The notes beneath the pieces were generated by a model. It was not told the DNA's origin and made no database searches. It worked only from the letters and a program-made list of their open reading frames with translations. Position numbers and translations under genes: made by a program. 64,000 nt of DNA from Secundilactobacillus silagei JCM 19001 (GTDB lineage: Bacteria; Bacillota; Bacilli; Lactobacillales; Lactobacillaceae). Location of the stretch: contig NZ_BCMG01000002.1 in assembly GCF_002217945.1 (NCBI RefSeq), forward strand, positions 267,287 through 331,286, read 5' to 3'. Numbering within the stretch: the first letter of the stretch is position 1; the number at the start of each line of letters is the position of its first letter. Below are positions 7,883 through 16,498 of the stretch, in pieces.

Positions 7883-9376
7883 ATGGCAAAAAAGAAAAGT
7901 ATTACGTTGGTTAATCTGGTCTTAATGACGTTTACGACGATCTATGGGTTTGCAAATACGACCATCGCGTATGACCAGATGGGGTATGCCAGTATTATCT
8001 GGTATATTTTAGCAGCTTTATTATTCCTATTACCCAGTTCATTAATGTTCGCTGAATACGGGGCCGCTTTTAAGGACGCTCACGGTGGCATTTATTCCTG
8101 GATGGCCGGATCGATTGGTGAACGGTGGGCTTTTATCGGGACCTTTATTTGGTTATCGTCTTGGATTATTTGGATGGTATCGACGGCGTCAAAGGTCTGG
8201 ATTCCGTTAGCCACGCTGATTTCCGGTCACGACAGCACACCGCAGTGGCAGCTGTTCGGTCTGGGGTCGACCCAGCTAATTGGGCTTCTAGGTATTTTGT
8301 GGATCCTAGCTGTAACGTGGTGTGACGTGCATGGGATCGATGCGATAGCGAAGATCTCATCGGTGGGCGGCGTTTTTGTGAGTTTGCTGACGGTGATTTT
8401 TGTGCTGGCCAGCTTTGTGGTACTGTTCGCAAATGGCGGTCATTTAGCTGAACCGATTCACGGGTTAAGCAGCTTCGTTAATTCACCTAACAGTCAGTTT
8501 CAATCGCCAATTGCTTTTGTTTCCTTTGTGGTCTACGCGGTGTTTGCTTACGCTGGGGCCGAGTCTTTAGGCGGTGTGACCGACAGTATGGATCAGCCCG
8601 AGAAGACTTTTCCGCGAGGGTTGATTATTGCCACCGTTGTGATCACCATTGCTTATTCATCATCGATTTTCCTGTGGGGGATCAGCACGAACTGGCAGCA
8701 CGTTTTGGGCGGCAATCAGGTGAACCTCGGAAATATCACCTATGTTTTGATGAATAACCTCGGGGTCGTTTTGGGGCAGAGCTTGAATCTGTCGACAGCT
8801 ACCGCTACTATACTGGGAACCTTGTTTGCCCGGTTTGCGGGATTAAGTATGTTTATTGCTTACTTAGGTTCCTTCTTTGTCCTGGTTTATTCACCGTTGA
8901 AATCCTTTATTATGGGTTCCAACCCAAAGTTTTGGCCAAAGAAGATGACGACTTTAAACAAGCATCACATGCCGGCCTACGCAATGTGGATCCAAGCAAT
9001 CATCGTCGCTGTCATGATCTTCTTAGTGGCATTCGGTGGCAGTACAGCAGCTAAGTTTTACACGATTCTAACCGATATGGGGAACGTTTCCACCTCGTTT
9101 CCGTACATTTTCCTGATTGGGGCCTTTCCGTTCTTTAAGCGGCGTCACGACCTGGAACGGCCGTTTGAAATTTATACCAACCGTGGCTGGACTAACTTGA
9201 TCGTGGCAGTGGTTCTGATCGTGATTAGTGGTGGCATCATTTTCACCGCGGCCTATCCAATCATGACGCACGATTACTATACGGCTTTTTGGACCATCAT
9301 TGGGCCAGTCTTCTTCGGTGCGGTTGCGTGGGCGTTCTTAGCCTTTCGCACCCGTCAGACGAAGGACCGAAATTAA
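7883..9376 (+). CDS. APC-family transporter, YjeM type (glutamate/GABA antiporter-like)
   Basis: This is a polytopic membrane protein of about 497 residues with roughly 12 hydrophobic segments. The start MAKKKSITLVNLVLMTFTTI, the early GGIYSWMAGSIGERWAF segment and the middle YAGAESLGGVTDSMDQPEKTFPRG segment resemble the YjeM branch of the APC superfamily, related to glutamate/GABA exchangers. ATG 7883 is preferred because GGATGAGG precedes it; the 28 residues that could be added from 7799 are AT-rich and polar. No decarboxylase is adjacent, so exchange for a decarboxylation product is not supported here. Substrate unknown. Confidence 0.8.
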   Translation: MAKKKSITLVNLVLMTFTTIYGFANTTIAYDQMGYASIIWYILAALLFLLPSSLMFAEYGAAFKDAHGGIYSWMAGSIGERWAFIGTFIWLSSWIIWMVSTASKVWIPLATLISGHDSTPQWQLFGLGSTQLIGLLGILWILAVTWCDVHGIDAIAKISSVGGVFVSLLTVIFVLASFVVLFANGGHLAEPIHGLSSFVNSPNSQFQSPIAFVSFVVYAVFAYAGAESLGGVTDSMDQPEKTFPRGLIIATVVITIAYSSSIFLWGISTNWQHVLGGNQVNLGNITYVLMNNLGVVLGQSLNLSTATATILGTLFARFAGLSMFIAYLGSFFVLVYSPLKSFIMGSNPKFWPKKMTTLNKHHMPAYAMWIQAIIVAVMIFLVAFGGSTAAKFYTILTDMGNVSTSFPYIFLIGAFPFFKRRHDLERPFEIYTNRGWTNLIVAVVLIVISGGIIFTAAYPIMTHDYYTAFWTIIGPVFFGAVAWAFLAFRTRQTKDRN

Positions 9377-9481
9377 TGCTGAAAGAATGTTAATTATGGT
9401 AACGCTGTGTTAGGCTTAATGAGGAGACCTTTAGTTAAATTAAAGCAACTAACAACCATGACATTTTAAGAAGGATGAGCT

Positions 9482-10210
9482 ATGACAAGTAATGTTGAAA
9501 CGTTAACGATCCCAATTATTAAGCATCGAAAGGGTTATAAGTTTGCAAAAATTGTTGATCCAAATGAACCGTCTGAAGCAACGTTAGCTAAGCGGTTAAA
9601 TGATGTTCAAAACATCGATTTAGACGGTACCTTCAGGGCGCCATATGATGATAGTGAAATCTTTGTGGCTCATGATAAGCACGAGGCAACGAGTGTTTCC
9701 GTTGATTTTGATGTGGGTTCTGGATTTTCGGCTGATTTTTACGAAGGCCAAATTAATCTGTCAACGGGCTCTTACGAAGCGCTGCGTAATTTTACGCTGC
9801 ATGACGGTGATGTGCTCAAAACCAAAGCTGGTAAAAGCGAGTACGTGTTTATCTATAAGGGCGATAAGTTTGAAGGTTTTCAACGTACCAAGCGGGAATT
9901 GTACCACTTCATTCTGAAGCAAAATGGCATCTATGATTTCTCCAGAATGAGAATCGTCAAGAATAAATTAAAGTTCGAAACCCTTAAGTATAACGCCCTT
10001 AAAGAAAAGCAACTGGCAACGGGGATGACCACGAGTAAAGATGCGCTGAAGATCATGCAACGATTGCTGGCTCGAGTGACCAAGTATACCAAAACCAGTA
10101 TCCGCGATCGGTTTGTAACGACCGGGCGGGCAAAGTTAGTTAAAAAGGGAATCAAGGTCGAGCTGGTTGACAGCGAAAATGAACCGAGTAACACCCAAAC
10201 TGTCAATTAG
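9482..10210 (+). CDS. Conserved-looking protein of unknown function
   Basis: I do not recognise this 242-residue protein. It is soluble, without a signal peptide or membrane segment. The middle is rich in aromatic and acidic residues (SVDFDVGSGFSADFYEGQ). The C-terminal half is Lys/Arg-rich, with a predicted helical stretch (about 165-225) that might bind nucleic acid. AAGGATGAGCT precedes the ATG, and a clear terminator follows. Codon use resembles its neighbours, so it looks like a real gene. It lies about 105 bases behind the permease with no terminator visible between them. Confidence 0.7.
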   Translation: MTSNVETLTIPIIKHRKGYKFAKIVDPNEPSEATLAKRLNDVQNIDLDGTFRAPYDDSEIFVAHDKHEATSVSVDFDVGSGFSADFYEGQINLSTGSYEALRNFTLHDGDVLKTKAGKSEYVFIYKGDKFEGFQRTKRELYHFILKQNGIYDFSRMRIVKNKLKFETLKYNALKEKQLATGMTTSKDALKIMQRLLARVTKYTKTSIRDRFVTTGRAKLVKKGIKVELVDSENEPSNTQTVN

Positions 10211-10238
10211 CGTCTAAATAACAGAATAAAAAGATGAG

Positions 10239-10273
10239 GCCACTGGATCGATTATTGATCCAGTGGCTTTTTT
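10239..10273 (+). terminator. Intrinsic terminator
   Basis: GCCACTGGATC pairs with GATCCAGTGGC across a 7-base loop, followed by TTTTTT. It ends the unknown gene at 9482-10210. Confidence 0.9.
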
Positions 10274-10351
10274 AGTTGAAATTAAACGGATTAAACGGTC
10301 AAGTGTCTGTAAATTTTTAGTCGTTAGTGTAAATAAATATTCAAGAAAGTC

Positions 10352-10380
10352 TTGACAAAATAACTGATTACAGCTAGATT
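10352..10380 (+). promoter_or_regulatory. Promoter of the aconitase operon
   Basis: TTGACA (10352-10357) and TAGATT (10375-10380) are 17 bases apart. The transcript would have an untranslated leader of about 120 bases. AACGATTTAATTTTAAAGG and similar AT-rich sequence follow; no clear operator was identified. Confidence 0.7.
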
Positions 10381-10507
10381 AAACGTAAATGAGAATATCA
10401 TTAGAACAAAGTGAAATTATTAACGATTTAATTTTAAAGGTTAAGATTGTTCGACTTTCTAATTAAAGTATTAGTGGCTTCTGGCACATACAAAGGCGGT
10501 GGGTTTT

Positions 10508-13132
10508 ATGAATAAATCATACCGGCAACAACTCAATTTAAAGGGCGGTTCATACCGGTTTTACAGTATTGACGCGTATTTGAAGGATCATGGACAGACG
10601 GTTGACAAGCTTCCTTACACCATTCGGATTTTACTGGAAGAAGCGTTGCGCCGTGCAGATCAGAAACCTGATCAAGGGCGGGTTCCTTCCGCGTTCAATG
10701 ATTGGGATCAGCATCATGATCAAAATATTGCGCATCAACCGGAACGGGTCATTTTGCAGGACCTAACGGGTGTTCCAGCGTTAGTTGATCTGGCAGCGAT
10801 GCGTGATGTGGTGGCTAAACGGGGCGGCGATGTGAATTCAATCAATCCGGAAATCCCGGTTCACTTAGTCATTGATCACTCCGTTCAAGTTGATCACGCT
10901 GGCAATAAGCAGGCCTTTGCTTACAATATCCAGCAAGAATTCAAACGCAACCGTGAGCGATATACCTTTTTAAAATGGGCGCAAAACAGCTTTAAAAATC
11001 TGACGGTCATTCCACCTGACACGGGGATCATTCACCAAGTTAATTTGGAGTATCTGGCTGACGTTATCCACCCCAAGCAATTGGCGGATGGCAGTTACGA
11101 AGCCTTCCCAGATACGTTAGTTGGAACTGATTCGCACACCACGATGATCAACGGCCTGGGGGTTCTCGGCTGGGGTGTCGGCGGCATTGAAGCAGAGTCC
11201 AGTATGCTGGGCGAACCCACGTATATGCCGATGCCTAAAGTAGTGGGCGTTAAGTTGACGGGTAGGTTAGGCGAGGGCATTACAGCCACCGACCTGGCAC
11301 TGACGTTGACCCACCTGCTGCGTGAACATAACGTGGTTGGAAAGTTCGTTGAATTTTACGGTGAAGGCGCGCAAAGCCTGCCACTTGCTTACCGGGCCAC
11401 TATTGGCAATATGGCCCCTGAATACGGTGCTACGTGTGGGTTCTTCCCGATCGATCAGCAAACTATCGACTATTTAAAATTAACGAACCGGTCGGCTGAT
11501 CAAATTGATCTAGTGGAAAATTATGCAAAAACGAATAGCCTGTTCTATGACGAAAAGGCCATTCCGCAATACAGTGAAACCGTCTCACTTGATTTGGCCA
11601 GTGTTCAAAGCAGCTTAGCTGGACCCAACCGGCCACAGGATACGGTTGCGCTAAAAGACATGCCCAAACAATTTGATGACCGGCGTCAGCTGCCTGATTA
11701 TCCAGTGACAGTTAACGGTCAGAAATTCAAGATTCGGGTCGGCTCCATCGGTATCGCAGCCATTACCAGCTGTACGAATACCTCTAACCCGAAAGTTCTT
11801 TTGGCAGCTGGATTAGTTGCTAAAAGGGCCGTTGAGTTAGGTTTAAAAGTGCCCGATTATGTGAAAACATCGTTAGCGCCAGGTTCTCGAGTCGTGACCC
11901 AGTATTTGGAAGCGGCGGGGCTGCAACCCTATTTGGATCAACTTGGTTTTAACCTGGTTGGGTATGGCTGTATGACTTGTATTGGTAATTCAGGTCAGTT
12001 AAAAGAAGACCTGCAAACTAGGCTCACTGAGCATCCTTATCCAATTGCGGCAGTTGAAAGTGCTAACCGTAATTTTGCGGGCCGGGTTAATCCACTGGTC
12101 AAGGATACCTACTTAGCTTCACCGCCACTCGTTGTGATCTACGCGTTAGCTGGGACTTGTGATATTGACCTGACAACTCAGCCGGTGGGAACCTCTAAAT
12201 CGGGTACGCCAGTTTACTTAAAGGATCTGTGGCCAAAAGATAGTGAAGTCGCACAGCTTGAACAGCAGTATCTAAAGCCCAAAGAATTTCAAAAGAACTA
12301 CCAGTCCATTTTGAGCCAAAACATGACCTGGGATGAACTGCCAGCACCGCAATCAGCAACTTATCAGTGGGACGTTCGCTCAACGTACATCGCGGCACCG
12401 CCATTCTTTGATGGTGCAGCCGGCAGCAAGCAGTTATCCGGTCTACGCGTACTGGCTAAGTTAGGTGATTCCATCACTACGGATCACATTTCGCCAGCCG
12501 GTTTTATTGGCGCGGAAACGCCAGCTGGCCGTTATTTGAAGTCCAAAGGGATTGCAACGAAGGACTTTAATTCGTATGGTTCCCGTCGCGGTAATCACGA
12601 AGTCATGATGCGCGGTACACTGGCAAATATTCGGTTAAAGAATCAGTTAACGCCTGATAAGACCGGTGGTTTTACCCGGTACTTACCAACTAATAAAGAA
12701 ACGACCATTTTTGAAGCCGCGCAGCAGTATCAGACTGATCATACCGGATTAGTCGTCTTGGCCGGTAAGGATTACGGCATGGGTTCTTCTCGTGATTGGG
12801 CTGCTAAGGGTGTCAAACTCTTAGGTGTCAAAGCCATCATCGCTGAAAGCTTTGAACGAATTCACCGGGCTAATCTAGCCATGATGGGCGTTGTGCCGCT
12901 TCAATATCAGCCGGGACAAACTGCCGAGTCGTTAGGGTTAGACGGGACCGAAACATTCTCAATTGAACTGGACGGTCAAGTCGCACACGTAATGGCACAG
13001 AAGGCGGATCAGCAAACTAAATTTGATGCGATCGTGCGCTTTGATACCCCCGTTGATTGGAAGTATTACAGAAACGGCGGCATTATGCCAATGATCGTTG
13101 CCAATAAGGTAGCTGCTAAAGAGAATCAATAG
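10508..13132 (+). CDS. acnA: Aconitate hydratase (AcnA/IRP type)
   Basis: Aconitase isomerises citrate to isocitrate with a 4Fe-4S cluster. The cluster Cys residues are visible in TSCTNTSNP and GYGCMTCIGNSGQL, and VGTDSHTTMINGLGVLGWGVGGIEAE is the family signature region. The C-terminal swivel domain has GDSITTDHISPAG, GSRRGNHEVMMRGT and GKDYGMGSSRDWAAKG. At about 874 residues it is slightly shorter than AcnA of E. coli or B. subtilis (about 890-910). GTG 10499 is possible, but ATG 10508 fits AAAGGCGGTG better. It is the first gene of acnA-citrate synthase-icd, 23 bases apart. Confidence 0.95.
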   Translation: MNKSYRQQLNLKGGSYRFYSIDAYLKDHGQTVDKLPYTIRILLEEALRRADQKPDQGRVPSAFNDWDQHHDQNIAHQPERVILQDLTGVPALVDLAAMRDVVAKRGGDVNSINPEIPVHLVIDHSVQVDHAGNKQAFAYNIQQEFKRNRERYTFLKWAQNSFKNLTVIPPDTGIIHQVNLEYLADVIHPKQLADGSYEAFPDTLVGTDSHTTMINGLGVLGWGVGGIEAESSMLGEPTYMPMPKVVGVKLTGRLGEGITATDLALTLTHLLREHNVVGKFVEFYGEGAQSLPLAYRATIGNMAPEYGATCGFFPIDQQTIDYLKLTNRSADQIDLVENYAKTNSLFYDEKAIPQYSETVSLDLASVQSSLAGPNRPQDTVALKDMPKQFDDRRQLPDYPVTVNGQKFKIRVGSIGIAAITSCTNTSNPKVLLAAGLVAKRAVELGLKVPDYVKTSLAPGSRVVTQYLEAAGLQPYLDQLGFNLVGYGCMTCIGNSGQLKEDLQTRLTEHPYPIAAVESANRNFAGRVNPLVKDTYLASPPLVVIYALAGTCDIDLTTQPVGTSKSGTPVYLKDLWPKDSEVAQLEQQYLKPKEFQKNYQSILSQNMTWDELPAPQSATYQWDVRSTYIAAPPFFDGAAGSKQLSGLRVLAKLGDSITTDHISPAGFIGAETPAGRYLKSKGIATKDFNSYGSRRGNHEVMMRGTLANIRLKNQLTPDKTGGFTRYLPTNKETTIFEAAQQYQTDHTGLVVLAGKDYGMGSSRDWAAKGVKLLGVKAIIAESFERIHRANLAMMGVVPLQYQPGQTAESLGLDGTETFSIELDGQVAHVMAQKADQQTKFDAIVRFDTPVDWKYYRNGGIMPMIVANKVAAKENQ

Positions 13133-13155
13133 GGTTTAACGTCAGAGGTGACAAA

Positions 13156-14238
13156 ATGGAATTACCAAAGGGATTAGCTGGAGTTGTGGTTGATCAGACC
13201 AAGGTCAGTTCAACGAAGAATGCGGTATTAACGTACGCAGGATATCCTATTAAGGAATTAAAGGATGCCCCGTTTGAAGAAGTGGTGTTCCTGTTGTGGC
13301 ACACGCGGCTTCCAAGTGCCGATGAATTAAGTGAATTTAGAAAACGGCTGGTTTCAGAAATGGTATTACCAGAAAAAACCGTTCAATTGATCACCAGGAT
13401 CACCTATGAGCCGCAGCATCCAATGAGTATTTTAAGGACGACGGTGTCGCTTCTTGGCACGACTAACGATGTTAAGCGAGATGATCCGCCACGGATATTG
13501 GCGAAGCTGTTAACGGCCATTGCGGCAATTATTCGTATTCGGGACGGTCAGCCCATTAAACACGCGCAAAAGGGCTGGGGCGTAGTTGAAAACTTTATCT
13601 ACCTGTTTTCCGGGCAGCGGCCAACTCCAGAACGGGTCGCCATGTTTAACACCGTCATGGTGCTGCACGCCGATCATGAATTTAATGCGTCGACGTTTAC
13701 TGCCCGAGTGGTGGCGTCGACTCAAGCCGATTACTATTCGTGCTTGACCGCAGCGGTCTGTGCCTTAAAGGGACCGCTTCACGGCGGTGCTAATGAACGG
13801 GTCTTTAAAATGCTGGAAACCATCCGTGACACGGGTCAGGATCCCGTGCAATACGTCAAAGACCAGATGGCTAGTGGACACAAGATCATGGGTTTTGGTC
13901 ACCGTATCTATAAAAATGGTGATCCAAGAGCCGTTATCCTGAGGGAAGTCGCCCGCAAAATTGCGCACGAAACGGATAATGATTCGTACTTTGTGTTGCA
14001 AGAGCAAATTAAAGATTATATGTTTAAAGCGACCCATCTGCATCCTAATGTGGATTACTATACCGCGTTGATCTATCACTGCTTTGACCTTGACAAGCAA
14101 ACGTTCACCATGATGTTTGCGGCCTGTCGCACAGCAGGTTGGCTGGCACACATTGTTGAACAGCAAGCTGAGGGCTGCCTGATCAGGCCATCGTCGGAGT
14201 ACGTGGGTGAGACTAACCGGCATTACCCGAGCCGATAA
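13156..14238 (+). CDS. gltA: Citrate synthase
   Basis: Condenses oxaloacetate and acetyl-CoA into citrate. The 360-residue protein has the GPLHGGANERV segment with an active-site His, and GFGHRIYKNGDPRA with the second His of the citrate synthase signature; the catalytic Asp lies in the later HPNVDYYTALIYH region. Length fits the short Gram-positive type (about 370). The start follows GAGGTGACAAA. It stands 23 bases after aconitase and 14 before icd, so the three genes form an operon making 2-oxoglutarate. It may equally be a 2-methylcitrate synthase homologue, but no prp genes are present. Confidence 0.93.
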   Translation: MELPKGLAGVVVDQTKVSSTKNAVLTYAGYPIKELKDAPFEEVVFLLWHTRLPSADELSEFRKRLVSEMVLPEKTVQLITRITYEPQHPMSILRTTVSLLGTTNDVKRDDPPRILAKLLTAIAAIIRIRDGQPIKHAQKGWGVVENFIYLFSGQRPTPERVAMFNTVMVLHADHEFNASTFTARVVASTQADYYSCLTAAVCALKGPLHGGANERVFKMLETIRDTGQDPVQYVKDQMASGHKIMGFGHRIYKNGDPRAVILREVARKIAHETDNDSYFVLQEQIKDYMFKATHLHPNVDYYTALIYHCFDLDKQTFTMMFAACRTAGWLAHIVEQQAEGCLIRPSSEYVGETNRHYPSR

Positions 14239-14252
14239 GGAGGAAATTTTAA

Positions 14253-15530
14253 GTGACTGAAGAAAAAATAACCATGAATAACGGCCAGCTTCAAGTGCCG
14301 GATAAGCCAACCATTCCCTTTATTAAGGGGGACGGTATTGGCCCTGAAATTTGGGGAGCAGCTCAAACGGTCTTTGATGCAGCGGTCAAGAAAGCCTACG
14401 CTGGTCAAAAGAAAATTAACTGGTTGCCATTATTAGCTGGTGAGAAGGCTTATCAAGAAACTGGCCAATGGCTGCCGGATAAGACGCTGTCAACGCTGCG
14501 TGAATACCTAGTTGGCATTAAGGGCCCGCTGACGACTCCCATTGGCGTTGGCCACCGGTCCATTAACGTGACCCTGCGTCAGAAATTGGATTTGTATGCC
14601 TGCTTTCGACCGGTAACGTATTATCCAGGAACGCCATCGCCAGTCGTCCATCCCGAAAACGTGAATATTGACGTTTTCCGAGAGAATACGGAAGACATTT
14701 ACGCTGGAATTGAAAGCGACGTTGGCACGGCGGATGCTGAAGCCTGGAAAGACTTACTGACTAAACAGGATAAAATCAGTAAGGTCCGCTTCCCCGATAC
14801 GTCCGCTTTTGGCATTAAACCCATTTCAAAACAGGGTTCGACCCGGCTGGTCAAGGCGGCCATCGATTACGCGCTTGCTAACAACCGGCACACCTTAACG
14901 TTGGTTCATAAGGGCAATATTATGAAAAAGACTGAGGGTAACTTTAAAAGATGGGGCTATGAAGCGGCTGAAAAGTATGGTGATCAAGTCTTTACGTGGA
15001 ATCAATACGATCAAATTAAAGCCGATCAGGGTGCTCAAGCAGCTGATCAGGCCTATCAAGCCGCCCGTGATGCGCAAAAGTTGGTCGTGAATGATGTGAT
15101 CACCGATAACTTCTTCCAGCAGTCCTTACTCTACCCAGAGCATTTTGAAGTGGTCGCGACCATGAACCTAAACGGTGATTACATTTCGGATGCCTTAGCC
15201 GCCCAGGTTGGCGGTATTGGGATTGCGCCTGGTGGCAACATTAACTATCAAACGGGTCACGCGATTTTTGAAGCGACGCACGGAACCGCACCGCAATTTG
15301 CCGGTCAAAATAAATTGAATCCGACTTCGATTATTCTATCCGGTGCCATGATGTTTGATTATCTGGGTTGGACCGAAGTTGCCCAGTTGATCCGAAGCGG
15401 CATCAAGCAGGCCATTCAATCGCATCATGTGACTGTTGATTTTGCTAAAACAGCAGCCGCAACAGTGCTGAGTACCAGTGAATTTGGCGATTATGTGGCA
15501 CAGTTGATTGCCCAATCTGGTCAAAGATAA
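14253..15530 (+). CDS. icd: Isocitrate dehydrogenase
   Basis: Oxidatively decarboxylates isocitrate to 2-oxoglutarate. The 425-residue protein has GDGIGPEIW, the substrate loop HRSINVTLRQKLDLYACFRPV-like region (14556-14615), DVFRENTEDIYAGIE, and HGTAPQFAGQNKLNP near the cofactor site. In E. coli the NADP-specific enzyme has Lys-Tyr after HGTAP; here Gln-Phe stands there, so NADP versus NAD preference is uncertain. The start is GTG 14253, eight bases after AAGGAGG. As the last gene of the acnA-gltA-icd operon it would supply 2-oxoglutarate for glutamate. No 2-oxoglutarate dehydrogenase is seen in the window. Confidence 0.94.
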   Translation: MTEEKITMNNGQLQVPDKPTIPFIKGDGIGPEIWGAAQTVFDAAVKKAYAGQKKINWLPLLAGEKAYQETGQWLPDKTLSTLREYLVGIKGPLTTPIGVGHRSINVTLRQKLDLYACFRPVTYYPGTPSPVVHPENVNIDVFRENTEDIYAGIESDVGTADAEAWKDLLTKQDKISKVRFPDTSAFGIKPISKQGSTRLVKAAIDYALANNRHTLTLVHKGNIMKKTEGNFKRWGYEAAEKYGDQVFTWNQYDQIKADQGAQAADQAYQAARDAQKLVVNDVITDNFFQQSLLYPEHFEVVATMNLNGDYISDALAAQVGGIGIAPGGNINYQTGHAIFEATHGTAPQFAGQNKLNPTSIILSGAMMFDYLGWTEVAQLIRSGIKQAIQSHHVTVDFAKTAAATVLSTSEFGDYVAQLIAQSGQR

Positions 15531-15531
15531 A

Positions 15532-15593
15532 GAATAAGATATAAACAAGGCCTATTCCGATTAAGCGGAGTAGGCCTTGTTTATATCTTATTC
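15532..15593. terminator. Very long bidirectional hairpin terminator
   Basis: A 28-bp stem (15532-15559 with 15566-15593) has a single G-T wobble and a 6-base loop. Its central AAGGCCTATTCCG is shared with the hairpin at 27647-27707. It separates icd from the convergent isochorismatase-family gene. Confidence 0.8.
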
Positions 15594-15602
15594 AGTCAGC
15601 TT

Positions 15603-16220
15603 CTATAATTCTAAAAATTTGCCCGTTTCAAACATTCCCTCTAAGAAAGCAGGAACAGTGTCCGTTCGGTTCCAGTCGCGTTGCAGCTCACAAGCTAACT
15701 GGGCATAAGAAGTGGGGTGGGCGCCGGCCTGTTCTACCCGGCGTAACGCTGCTTCGTGGGCATCGAGACTGGTGCCGCCAACGGCATCAACCACCGGATA
15801 AACGTCGTAGCCCTCAGCCATGGCGTCAATGGCGGGGAAGGTCAGGCACGCTTCCGTCCATAACGCTGCTATGATAATGTTATGACGGTTAGTTGACGTG
15901 ACTGCTTCATTAAATTCCTGATCTTCCCAGGCATTGATCGTGGTGCGGTCATACGATGGCGTATCACCTAAAACGGCCTTTAAGTCATCAATGGTATCTT
16001 TGTTGCGACCAGTTGCAACGTTTACCGTTGAAAGAATGATCGGCACATGATAAGCCTGCATCAGTTTGGTGGTTGCCACAATATTTTGGACGAGCTGGTG
16101 GCGGTTCATTGATTCAATGGATTGAATCTGCGTTGGTTGATAATCAATAATCACAAAAACACTATTGCCGGGTGCTAATAAACGGTCAGTTTGGGGATCT
16201 CTTGGTGCGTAACTTGTCAT
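15603..16220 (-). CDS. Isochorismatase-family (YcaC-like) cysteine hydrolase
   Basis: This is a cysteine hydrolase of about 205 residues; the family covers nicotinamidases, isochorismatases and the YcaC type of unknown substrate. FVIIDYQPTQ holds the catalytic Asp, the Lys is probably the one in ATGRNKD, and AALWTEACLTFPAIDA holds the nucleophile Cys. DAVGGTSLDAHEAALRR matches YcaC-like proteins. The frame could open at 16253, but GAAAGGA directly abuts the upstream ATG at 16229, so the ATG at 16220, nine bases on, is favoured. It appears monocistronic. Confidence 0.82.
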   Translation of the reverse strand: MTSYAPRDPQTDRLLAPGNSVFVIIDYQPTQIQSIESMNRHQLVQNIVATTKLMQAYHVPIILSTVNVATGRNKDTIDDLKAVLGDTPSYDRTTINAWEDQEFNEAVTSTNRHNIIIAALWTEACLTFPAIDAMAEGYDVYPVVDAVGGTSLDAHEAALRRVEQAGAHPTSYAQLACELQRDWNRTDTVPAFLEGMFETGKFLEL

Positions 16221-16388
16221 GATGATCATTCCTTTCTCGTTAATTACGCACATTATAAGCAGGGGCCGACGTGATTCAAAGAACGACGACTTATATCCGA
16301 CAATAGGTTTATAATGTTAAATTTATGAGAAATTCAAGATAGCTAGAAATGAGAAATTGAAATAAATTATCACTGTAATCCGCTTTCA

Positions 16389-16439
16389 TGAAAATTATTT
16401 TCAAAAACGCTTGCAGTTCACCTTTAAGTTGCCTACAAT
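16389..16439 (+). promoter_or_regulatory. Promoter and operator-like palindrome of the gluconate permease gene
   Basis: TTGCAG (16411-16416) and TACAAT (16434-16439) lie 17 bases apart. A perfect palindrome, TGAAAATTATTTTCA (16389-16403), stands just upstream of the -35 element and could be a regulator site. No regulator gene adjoins. Confidence 0.65.
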
Positions 16440-16498
16440 TCTTTTGTTGTGCTTTTTTGCATATAACAAGTATATGAGAGAGAAACGAGGAAGTTGTC

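Noticed and set aside
13765..14310. 181-codon open frame on the minus strand
   Set aside because: It runs antisense across the end of citrate synthase and the start of icd, both certain genes.
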